Shown here: positions 46,479 through 53,838 of the stretch, one piece after another
How positions within the stretch are numbered: the first letter of the stretch is position 1
How the letters are laid out: the number at the start of each line of letters is the position of its first letter
DNA from: DATARH01 sp036268425
GTDB lineage: Bacteria > Pseudomonadota > Alphaproteobacteria > ATCC43930 > CGMCC-115725
Assembly: GCA_036268425.1 (NCBI GenBank)
Contig: DATAUE010000149.1
Location: 372,001 to 436,000, forward strand
Length of the DNA stretch: 64,000 nucleotides
Reading direction: 5' to 3'
The notes under the pieces: generated by a model
Told to the model about the DNA's origin: nothing
Seen by the model: only the letters and a program-made list of their open reading frames with translations
Database searches by the model: none
Position numbers and translations under genes: made by a program

Positions 46479-47519
46479 ATGAGTGACGCTGCTGTTGCCG
46501 ATTTGAAGCCGCTGCTGGCCAAGGTCGCGGGCGGCGCGGCCCTGAGCGAAAGCGAGGCCGAGGCGGCGTTCGACATCATTATGAGCGGCAACGCCACCCC
46601 GTCACAGATGGGCGCCTTGCTGATGGCGCTGCGGGTGCGCGGCGAGACGGTCGACGAAATCACTGGCGCCGCCCGCATCATGCGCGCCAAGGCGGTGACG
46701 ATCGACGCCCCGCCCGGCGCGATCGATACCTGCGGCACCGGCGGCGATGGTTCCGGCAGCTTCAACATCTCGACCGCCACCGCGTTTGTCGTCGCCGGCT
46801 GCGGCGTTCCGGTCGCCAAGCACGGCAACCGCGCCCTGTCGTCGCGTTCGGGGTCGGCCGATGTGCTGACCGCGCTCGGCGTCAATATCGACGCCGACAT
46901 GGGAATCGTTAAGCGCTGTTTGTGGGAGATCGGCATCGGCTTTCTGATGGCGCCGCGGCACCACAGCGCGATGCGCCATGTCGGCCCCACCCGGGTCGAG
47001 CTCGGCACCCGCACCGTGTTCAATCTGCTCGGGCCGATGTCGAACCCGGCGCAGGCCCGCCGCCAGGTTGTCGGCGTGTTCGCGCCGCAATGGGTAAAGC
47101 CGATGGCTGAGGTACTGGGACGGCTCGGCGCCGAGCGCGCCTGGGTGGTGCACGGCTCGGGCATTGACGAGATTACCACCGCCGGCCCGACCACGGTCGC
47201 CGAGTTTCGTGACGCCAACGTCACCGTCTTCGAGGTCAACCCGGAAGACGCCGGGCTGAAGCGCGCAACGCTCGACGACCTCAAAGGCGGCGAGCCGGCG
47301 CACAATGCCGCACTGATGCGTGACCTGCTCGGCGGTGCCGAGGGGCCGTTGCGCGATGTGGTGCTGCTGAACAGCGCCGCCGCGCTGCTCGTGGCAGGCC
47401 GCGCCGCCGATTTGCGTGCCGGCGTCGCGATGGCCGAGTGTTCGCTCGACAGCGGGACGGCGCGCGGCGTGCTGGAGAAGCTGATCGCGATGACGAACGA
47501 GGCGCCCGCCCATGCCTGA
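46479..47519 (+). CDS. trpD: Anthranilate phosphoribosyltransferase
   Basis: Transfers phosphoribose to anthranilate, the second step of tryptophan synthesis. The 346 residues have the glycine-rich PRPP motif DTCGTGGDGSGSFNISTATA, the KHGNRALSSRSGSADVL loop and NLLGPMSNPAQARRQVVGVF. It is not fused to a TrpG domain, because that domain is fused to TrpE here. Its last eight bases overlap the start of the trpC-moaC gene. It faces away from the trpE(G) gene, with both control regions within 286 bases, so the pathway is split over two divergent transcripts. Confidence 0.95.
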   Translation: MSDAAVADLKPLLAKVAGGAALSESEAEAAFDIIMSGNATPSQMGALLMALRVRGETVDEITGAARIMRAKAVTIDAPPGAIDTCGTGGDGSGSFNISTATAFVVAGCGVPVAKHGNRALSSRSGSADVLTALGVNIDADMGIVKRCLWEIGIGFLMAPRHHSAMRHVGPTRVELGTRTVFNLLGPMSNPAQARRQVVGVFAPQWVKPMAEVLGRLGAERAWVVHGSGIDEITTAGPTTVAEFRDANVTVFEVNPEDAGLKRATLDDLKGGEPAHNAALMRDLLGGAEGPLRDVVLLNSAAALLVAGRAADLRAGVAMAECSLDSGTARGVLEKLIAMTNEAPAHA

Positions 47520-48777
47520 TGTGCTTGCCGAGATCTGCGCGGTTAAACGCGAGCACGTCGCACGCTGCAAGACGGCGCGGCCCGAAACGGAAATGCGCGC
47601 CCTGGCAGCCGAGTCGTTGCCGGTGCGCCCGTTTGCGGCGGCCCTCGAACGCGAAGCGACTGTCGGCCGCTACGGGCTGATCACCGAGATCAAAAAAGCC
47701 AGCCCGAGCCGCGGCCTGATCCGCGCCGATTTCGATCCCGCCAGCCTGGCGCACGCCTATCAGGCCGGCGGCTCGACGTGCCTGTCGGTCTTGACCGACG
47801 CGCCGTATTTCCAAGGCGCCGACAAGCATCTCCAGGCGGCGCGCGCTGCTTGCACCTTGCCGGTGCTGCGCAAGGATTTCATCGTCGACCCTTATCAGGT
47901 GTTTGAAAGCCGCGTGCTCGGCGCCGATTGCATTTTGCTGATCATGGCGGCGCTCGAAGACGGCAAGGCCCGCGAACTCGCGGCAATCGCCGCCGGCCTC
48001 GGACTCGACGTGCTGGTCGAGGTGCATGACCGCGCCGAACTCGACCGTGCGCTGCGCCTCGATGTGCGGCTGGTCGGCATCAACAACCGCAACCTCAAGA
48101 CCCTGAAGGTCGATCTCGGCACGACCGAGAGCCTCGCGCCGTCCGTGCCGCCCGGCCGGCTGATCGTCGGCGAAAGCGGCATCTATGACCCGGCCGATCT
48201 CGATCGGTTGGCCGCGGCCGGGGCGCGCTGTTTTCTGGTCGGCGAATCGCTGATGCGCGAGAAGGATGTCGCCGCTGCGGTGCGCCGCCTGTTGCGCCTG
48301 CCGGATTTGACGCACATCGATTCCGAAGGCCGCGCCCGCATGGTCGATGTCGCCGACAAGGCCGAGACCGACCGCATCGCCAGCGCCGGTGCTCGGGTGG
48401 TGATGCAGCCGGAAACGCTAGCCCGTATCCGGGCCGGCGATGTCGCGAAAGGCGACGTGTTGGCCGTGGCGCGCGTTGCCGGCATCATGGCGGCAAAACG
48501 CACGCCCGACCTGATCCCGCTATGCCATCCGCTGGCGCTGACCTCAGTATCGGTCGAGCTTAATTGCGTGCCGGAAACCTCGTCGGTCGAGATCTCCGCG
48601 ACCTGCCGGCTGAAAGGCCGCACCGGCGTCGAGATGGAGGCGTTGACCGCCGCCAGTGTCGCGGCGCTGACGATCTATGACATGTGCAAAGCGATCGACC
48701 GCGGGATGGTCATCACCGATCTGCGTTTGCTGCGCAAATCGGGCGGTAAGTCCGGCGATTACGAGGCAAAACGATGA
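47512..48777 (+). CDS. trpC-moaC: In-frame fusion of indole-3-glycerol phosphate synthase and MoaC
   Basis: One 421-residue open frame carries two enzymes. Residues 1 to about 262 are TrpC, with ITEIKKASPSRGLIRADF, LRKDFIVDPYQVFE, LVGINNRNLKTL and IVGESGIYDP. Residues about 266-421 are a complete MoaC (cyclic pyranopterin monophosphate synthase), starting LTHIDSEGRARMVDVADK with AKRTPDLIPLCHPL and MEALTAASVAALTIYDMCKA. There is no stop and almost no linker. At 48307-48310 a TTG and a TGA overlap (TTGA), the TGA being in the +1 frame, which looks like the relic of separate overlapping genes. The start overlaps trpD by eight bases; moeA overlaps the end. Confidence 0.9.
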   Translation: MPDVLAEICAVKREHVARCKTARPETEMRALAAESLPVRPFAAALEREATVGRYGLITEIKKASPSRGLIRADFDPASLAHAYQAGGSTCLSVLTDAPYFQGADKHLQAARAACTLPVLRKDFIVDPYQVFESRVLGADCILLIMAALEDGKARELAAIAAGLGLDVLVEVHDRAELDRALRLDVRLVGINNRNLKTLKVDLGTTESLAPSVPPGRLIVGESGIYDPADLDRLAAAGARCFLVGESLMREKDVAAAVRRLLRLPDLTHIDSEGRARMVDVADKAETDRIASAGARVVMQPETLARIRAGDVAKGDVLAVARVAGIMAAKRTPDLIPLCHPLALTSVSVELNCVPETSSVEISATCRLKGRTGVEMEALTAASVAALTIYDMCKAIDRGMVITDLRLLRKSGGKSGDYEAKR

Positions 48778-49988
48778 TTTCCGTCGATGAAGCGCGGTCG
48801 CGGCTGCTGGCGCCGCTGTCCCCCGCGCCGTTGGAGCAATTGGGACTGGCGTCCTGCGTCGGCCGCGTGCTGGCGGAGGATGTCGCCGCTCGCCGCACCC
48901 AGCCGCCCTTCGCGGTCTCGGCGATGGACGGCTACGCGGTGCGTGCCGACGATGTCGCAAAGGTGCCGGCGACGCTTCGCATCGTCGCCGAAATCCCGGC
49001 CGGCGCGGGATATGCCGGCAGGCTCGGCGAAGGCGAGGCCGCCCGCATCTTTACCGGTGCGCCGCTCCCGGCCGGCAGCGACACGATCGTGATCCAGGAA
49101 GACACGGTGCGCGACGGCGACCGGGTGGAGGTGCGCGAGGGTGCGGCGCGCGGTACTTACGTCCGCAAGGCCGGCCTGGACTTTGCCGAAGGCGATACGC
49201 TGCTGCATGCCGGCAAGCGCCTGACGCCGCGCGATATCGGCCTCGCCGCAGCGATGAACCGGCCGTGGCTGTTCGTGCATCGCCGGCCGCGCGTCGCGAT
49301 CCTGTCGACCGGCGACGAGATTGTAATGCCGGGCGATCCGATCGGGCCGCACCAGATCGTCAGCTCGAACCTGCTGGCCTTGGCGGCATTCGTCACCGCC
49401 TGCGGCGCGGAACCGGTGATGGTCGGCAACGCCCCGGACGATCCCGATGCGCTGCGCCATATCGCGGCGGCGGCGCGCGGCGTCGATCTATTCGTGACGA
49501 CCGGCGGCGTCTCGGTCGGCGAGCACGACCTGGTACGCGGCGTGCTCAGCGAAGACGGGCTCAGCATCGATTTCTGGGAGATCGCGATGCGGCCGGGCAA
49601 GCCGTTAATGTTCGGGCATTATCGCAACACGCCGATGGTCGGCCTGCCGGGCAACCCGGTGGCGACGCTGGTGTGCTCACTGATCTTTCTGAAGCCGGCA
49701 ATCAACCGCCTTGCCGGTCTCCCGGATAATGCCGAGCAGCCGGTGCCGGCGCGGCTCGGCGTTGCCGTCAAGCAGAACGACAGGCGCCAGGATTACCTGC
49801 GTGCCCGCCTCGTCCGTGGCCCTGACGGCGTGCCGGAGGTGGTGCCGTTCGATCGGCAGGACAGCTCGATGCTGCACCCGCTGGCGCAATCGGATTGTCT
49901 CGTCATCCGTCCGCCGCACGGGCCTGCGTTACCGGCGGGCAGCGAGGTGCCGATCATTTCGTTCGGCGGCACCGCGCTCCCGCTGTAA
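48774..49988 (+). CDS. moeA: Molybdopterin molybdenumtransferase
   Basis: Inserts molybdate into adenylated molybdopterin. The 404 residues have the MoeA layout: SVDEARSRLLAPLSPAPLEQ, then AVSAMDGYAVRADDV, ARIFTGAPLPAGSDTIVIQE, the MoaB-like domain with ILSTGDEIVMPGDPIG and TTGGVSVGEHDLVRGVL and RPGKPLMFGHY, and a C-terminal beta domain. Its ATG overlaps the stop of the trpC-moaC gene by four bases (ATGA), so production of MoaC and MoeA is coupled. The trpC-moaC-moeA order is common in alphaproteobacteria; the fusion is the unusual part. Confidence 0.95.
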   Translation: MISVDEARSRLLAPLSPAPLEQLGLASCVGRVLAEDVAARRTQPPFAVSAMDGYAVRADDVAKVPATLRIVAEIPAGAGYAGRLGEGEAARIFTGAPLPAGSDTIVIQEDTVRDGDRVEVREGAARGTYVRKAGLDFAEGDTLLHAGKRLTPRDIGLAAAMNRPWLFVHRRPRVAILSTGDEIVMPGDPIGPHQIVSSNLLALAAFVTACGAEPVMVGNAPDDPDALRHIAAAARGVDLFVTTGGVSVGEHDLVRGVLSEDGLSIDFWEIAMRPGKPLMFGHYRNTPMVGLPGNPVATLVCSLIFLKPAINRLAGLPDNAEQPVPARLGVAVKQNDRRQDYLRARLVRGPDGVPEVVPFDRQDSSMLHPLAQSDCLVIRPPHGPALPAGSEVPIISFGGTALPL

Positions 49989-49998
49989 CCAGCAGCTT

Positions 49999-50451
49999 CT
50001 ACTGCACGCCGAGCAATTCGACGTCGAAGATCAGCGTCGCGTTAGGCGGGATCACGCCGCCGGCGCCGCGCGCGCCATAGCCGAGATCAGGTGGGATCGT
50101 CAGCGTCCGCTTGCCGCCGACCTTCATGCCGGCAACACCCTCATCCCAGCCGCGAATTACCTGGTGCGCGCCAAGAGTGAACGAGAACGGCTCACCGCGA
50201 TCGACCGAGCTGTCGAATTTGGCGCCCTTTTTACCATTTGTGTCCAGCCAGCCCGTGTAATGCACGCTGACCTTGTGGCCAGGGGTCGCTTCGGTTCCCG
50301 TCCCAACCGTCGTATCGGTGTATTTCAGGCCGTTTGCCAGTTCGGTCATCTTGCCGGGTGCTCCATCTGCGGCCCACGCCATTGGAGCGGGCATCGTTAA
50401 GGAAACGAAAGCCAACGCCACGGCGGCGCCGGCAAAGCGGGTCAATCTCAT
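49999..50451 (-). CDS. FKBP-type peptidyl-prolyl isomerase, exported
   Basis: A 150-residue folding catalyst. Residues 1-27 form a Sec signal peptide (AGAAVALAFVSLTMPAPMAWA), and the rest is one FKBP domain with KVSVHYTGWLDTNGKKGAKF, DSSVDRGEPFSFTLGAHQVI, GWDEGVAGMKVGGKRTLTIP and YGARGAGGVIPPNATLIFDV. The aromatic pocket residues usual for FKBPs are present. It should act in the periplasm. It is convergent with moeA (11 bases apart). Confidence 0.92.
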   Translation of the reverse strand: MRLTRFAGAAVALAFVSLTMPAPMAWAADGAPGKMTELANGLKYTDTTVGTGTEATPGHKVSVHYTGWLDTNGKKGAKFDSSVDRGEPFSFTLGAHQVIRGWDEGVAGMKVGGKRTLTIPPDLGYGARGAGGVIPPNATLIFDVELLGVQ

Positions 50452-50668
50452 AAGCTCACGACATTAGCTGTTGATGAAAAGGCCGGAACACGATGCCCGA
50501 CCTTCATAGCTATCCTGAACGAGACGCCTGATGCCGTCACGGATATTCTCGGCGCGGTCTCTGGTGTTTCCGATGGCGGTCGGGCTGGTCATGCTGCGGC
50601 ATCGCTCGCCTGCCCTTTATCGCCGGCATATGATGCGGCCCGACGGCATATTTGACAGGGAGGATGCG

Positions 50669-51634
50669 ATGGCGGTGCAGCTTGGCGGCGGCGAATGGGC
50701 CTTCAACGTCAATGACACCTGGGCAAAAATCCCCGACGATATCGTGCTGGGCGATTGCGCCGCGGTCGGTGTCGACAAGGACGATAACGTCTACGCCTTC
50801 AACCGCGGCGAACACCCCGTCGCGGTGTTCGACAAGGATGGCAATCTGCTGCGGACCTGGGGTGAAGGCGTTTTCACCCGGCCGCACGGCGTACATGTCG
50901 CGCCGGACAACACAATCTGGCTGACCGATGACGGCGACCATTCGGTGCGCCATTGCACGCTCGACGGCAAGGTGCTGCTGACTCTCGGCATCCCAGGCAA
51001 GCCGGCGCCCTATATGAGTGGCGAGCCCTTCCACCGCTGCACCCATACGGCGCTGTCGCCGCGCGGCGACTACCTCTACATCTCCGATGGTTACGGCAAC
51101 GCCCGCATCCACAAATACACGCCAAGCGGCAAGCTGCTGTCGTCATGGGGCGAACCCGGCACCGATCCCGGCCAGTTCAACATTCCGCACAACATCTGCT
51201 GCGACACCGATGGGTGGATTTACGTCGCCGACCGCGAAAACCATCGCGTGCAGATTTTCAACGGCGACGGCAAATGGGAAACCCAGTGGAACTACCTGCA
51301 CCGGCCGAACGGGATGTGCCTGTCGCACGGCCACGGCTCACTTTGCTATATCGGCGAGGGTGGACCGTCAGGCGAGATCAACCGCGAATGGCCAAATATC
51401 GGCCCTCGCGTTAGCATCCACACGACCAAGAACCACGAAGTAAAGGCGCAGCTCGGCAAGACGCCGGGCGGCATGTTCCCCGGCGGCTTTACGTCACCGC
51501 ACGGCATCGCTGTCGATTCAAAGGGCAACATCTATGTCGGCGAATTGTCCGGCCGCAGTTGGGGCCGCTTCTCAAAGGACCCGGCGCCAGCAAAGCGCCG
51601 CGTCATCCACAAGCTGGAGAAGGTCGCGGCGTAG
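50669..51634 (+). CDS. NHL-repeat beta-propeller protein
   Basis: A 321-residue protein built of repeated NHL blades, for example GVDKDDNVYAFNRGEHPVAV, GVHVAPDNTIWLTDDGDHSV, YLYISDGYGNARIHKYTPSG, DGWIYVADRENHRVQIFNGD and GIAVDSKGNIYVGELSGRSW. The order and motifs resemble the bacterial proteins annotated as peptidyl-alpha-hydroxyglycine alpha-amidating lyase-like, but I do not claim that reaction. ATG 50669 is chosen for the AGGGAGG site five bases before it; the open frame extends upstream without likeness. No signal peptide is evident from this start. It converges on the unknown 538-residue gene. Confidence 0.8.
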   Translation: MAVQLGGGEWAFNVNDTWAKIPDDIVLGDCAAVGVDKDDNVYAFNRGEHPVAVFDKDGNLLRTWGEGVFTRPHGVHVAPDNTIWLTDDGDHSVRHCTLDGKVLLTLGIPGKPAPYMSGEPFHRCTHTALSPRGDYLYISDGYGNARIHKYTPSGKLLSSWGEPGTDPGQFNIPHNICCDTDGWIYVADRENHRVQIFNGDGKWETQWNYLHRPNGMCLSHGHGSLCYIGEGGPSGEINREWPNIGPRVSIHTTKNHEVKAQLGKTPGGMFPGGFTSPHGIAVDSKGNIYVGELSGRSWGRFSKDPAPAKRRVIHKLEKVAA

Positions 51635-51819
51635 CTCCCTTCTTTGTTTAGTCGCGGGATACACGCCGTATCCCGCGGCAAGCATGGGGGATTGGATGCC
51701 GGTTCGGTTGCGCATCAGCAGATGAGGTAACAGCCTCGGTCAAGCAGCCGCCCGGCTTGCCGATATCCGGCGTTGTGCTGGTCGATCACTTACGGAATAT
51801 CGACCGCGAGGCCCGCAAG

Positions 51820-51853
51820 CTGCACCTCATCGGGCGCGCCCGATGAGGTGCAG
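51820..51853. repeat. Perfect 34-bp palindrome between two convergent genes
   Basis: CTGCACCTCATCGGGCG (51820-51836) is followed directly by its exact reverse complement (51837-51853). It lies in the 264-base gap between the ends of the NHL gene and the 538-residue unknown gene, where a bidirectional terminator would be expected, although there is no T-run on either side. Confidence 0.8.
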
Positions 51854-51898
51854 GAGAAGACAGACGCTCGGCTGGCGCCGCTGCTAGGCCTTTGGCGG

Positions 51899-53515
51899 CT
51901 ACTGCAGCCGCGTTATCCCAAGGGCGGCGCCGAAGCGTTGGGCGCAATCGAGCGGGTTGCCGTACTTGCGGTGCACCGCGGTGTGGTGGGCGCAGGCGAG
52001 CAGCAGGCGATCGCGGTCCCATCCCTGGTTCTTCAGATAATCTTCGATCAGGACCTGGCCGATTTCCTGGTTGTGCGGGTCGTTGCCCATCCGCGCCGCC
52101 AACAGCGCGAGATGTTGCACCAGCGGCTTTCGGTCGGAGAATTTGTCGAGATAGGCACGGGTCCAACTCACCGCATCGGGCCCATTCAGCGCGATGCAGG
52201 CGGCATCGACCCGGTTGAGGATTTCCTCCTGCGACAGCTTGTCGGCTCCGCTCGCCGCGCGGATTTCGACGCGTTCGGCGTCGCCGATCCCCTGTTGATG
52301 GCCGGCGGCGCGGTTGAGGTACGACGCTCCCGTATAGAGCAGCTTGAGCTGTTGCTTGTGTTCGAAATTGTCGAAATACCAGCCCATCGTGTTCAGGTAT
52401 TCGAAACAATGCTGCGGCAACGAGAAATTGTTGACGCCCTTGGTTTCGAGAATGATCTGCGCGTCGGCGATCTGCATCGCATCAAGAATGCGGCGTGGGC
52501 TTTTGCCGGCTTCCAGCAGCCGGTTCAGCACATGCACATAGGCCGGTTCCGGCTGGCGGATCAACGCGTCTTCGAATTCGCGCGATTCGGCTTCCGACAG
52601 CGGCTCCTTGTTGCCGGCGAGGATGGCGATTTCCGCGCTCGACGCACCGCCATAGGGGATCGCAGAGATCGTCTGTTTTTCGAGGAAGATTTTGACGAGG
52701 TTGCAGGCCATTTCGTAGGTCGAGTACCAGCGTGGGCCGACCGCAATGTCGAGCGCCCCGGCATAAACCACGTTATGCGCGTTGTCCCAGCCGAGGAAAT
52801 TGCCGAGATCGACCGTCGCGCGGGCACGGAATGCCTTGTGGCCGGTCGTGTAGGAACGGTTGTAAAGCGCCCGGTCCTGCACATCCATCAGGCCGGCGTG
52901 ACAAAGCTGGGCCAGCACCTCTTTGCGCTCGGCGGGGTTTTCCATCAGGCCGAGAAACACGCGGTAGGCTTCGAGCACGTTGCCGCGGTGCACCAGCGTC
53001 ATCCAATGATCGAGCCGTTCCTGCAACGGACCGGTAAGCCGTTCCGGCTCCTGGTCGGCCCACACCACTTCTGGCATCGGCGGCGGCCCCGGCGGCATCG
53101 ACCAGCCCGGCGCCCGCGCGTAATGACCCGGCGCCTTCAGAATTTTCTGGTTCCAGATGTCGAGGCCGGTCGGGATGTACCAGATGGTCTGCGCCAGGGG
53201 CAGCGCAGCGCAGTCCTGCGGCACCAGCCTGGTCAGCTGCGTTGCGGCCCGTGCCGACAAAAGGCAATGGTCGTTATTGACGAAATTGACGTAACCGTCA
53301 TCAATCCGCTCATGGTACGGGACATGCGTATAGGGCGCATGAATGCGCACCGCCTCGCCGACGATCTCGTTCATCGGCCGCCGCTGCCGCACCAGATCGT
53401 AATAAACCTCGCTCGCTCCCTTCTGGTCGCGGGCCAGAATGCGATCTTCCAACTTGCCGTACAGCGCTTCGGGCTTTGGCGCATTGCTGATAGCGGCTTG
53501 TACGTCGTTGGGCAT
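51899..53515 (-). CDS. Unrecognised 538-residue His-rich protein
   Basis: I do not recognise the family. The protein looks globular, mainly helical and soluble, with no signal peptide. Clustered histidines are striking: IHAPYTHVPYHERIDDGYVN near residue 58, NNDHCLLSARAATQL near 80, LGWDNAHNVVYAGALDIAVG near 240, and LACAHHTAVHRKYGNPLDCA near 510. Balanced composition, an AAGGA site 11 bases before the ATG and Trp/His usage support this strand; the opposite strand is open for 617 codons but gives an Arg-rich product. A distant relation to questin-oxidase-like helical oxidases is conceivable but unproven. Confidence 0.75.
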   Translation of the reverse strand: MPNDVQAAISNAPKPEALYGKLEDRILARDQKGASEVYYDLVRQRRPMNEIVGEAVRIHAPYTHVPYHERIDDGYVNFVNNDHCLLSARAATQLTRLVPQDCAALPLAQTIWYIPTGLDIWNQKILKAPGHYARAPGWSMPPGPPPMPEVVWADQEPERLTGPLQERLDHWMTLVHRGNVLEAYRVFLGLMENPAERKEVLAQLCHAGLMDVQDRALYNRSYTTGHKAFRARATVDLGNFLGWDNAHNVVYAGALDIAVGPRWYSTYEMACNLVKIFLEKQTISAIPYGGASSAEIAILAGNKEPLSEAESREFEDALIRQPEPAYVHVLNRLLEAGKSPRRILDAMQIADAQIILETKGVNNFSLPQHCFEYLNTMGWYFDNFEHKQQLKLLYTGASYLNRAAGHQQGIGDAERVEIRAASGADKLSQEEILNRVDAACIALNGPDAVSWTRAYLDKFSDRKPLVQHLALLAARMGNDPHNQEIGQVLIEDYLKNQGWDRDRLLLACAHHTAVHRKYGNPLDCAQRFGAALGITRLQ

Positions 53516-53838
53516 TCTTCAGGTTCCTTTTTGCGCGGGCGGCATCCCGCTGCCAAAAGCGGCCGTGATAATAACTACGATAGCCCCGATCAGGCTGACG
53601 CGGCAACGTCGCCGGGTCGCTTTTAGGCTGTCCGTGCGGCAGTCATGCATTTAACGAATAGCGCATTATGCCGTATCGTGATCGTCGCGATGCGTTCGGC
53701 CACCGGCAACAACCCTCGGCCCGCGACGCACCGTTATCGACCGTCGCGCACCTTAAAACGCACCGCGCGAGCGGCTATTATCGGATATCTGATAGTCCGT
53801 TCTGGGGCGGACTGTATGACCGACCGGATGGATGAACC
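53516..53838. other. Divergent intergenic region before the antiporter gene
   Basis: The 323 bases separate the divergent 538-residue unknown gene and the antiporter. I see no gene; a 65-codon frame at 53645-53842 gives an unremarkable Arg-rich peptide. The right end has a hairpin AGTCCG (53794-53799)/CGGACT (53808-53813) and, before it, the AT-rich tatcggatatctgata, either of which could be part of an operator of the antiporter gene. No promoter is clear. Confidence 0.4.

Noticed and set aside
46313..47305. 330-codon minus-strand frame containing the trp leader peptide at its end
   Set aside because: Most of it is antisense to trpD. Only its last 14 codons, MSIASHSSHWWWPV, are supported, by the promoter position and attenuator.
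51773..53626. 617-codon open frame on the plus strand over the His-rich unknown gene
   Set aside because: The plus-strand product is Arg/Val-rich and has no ribosome site. The minus-strand frame has balanced composition and an AAGGA site, so I kept that one.
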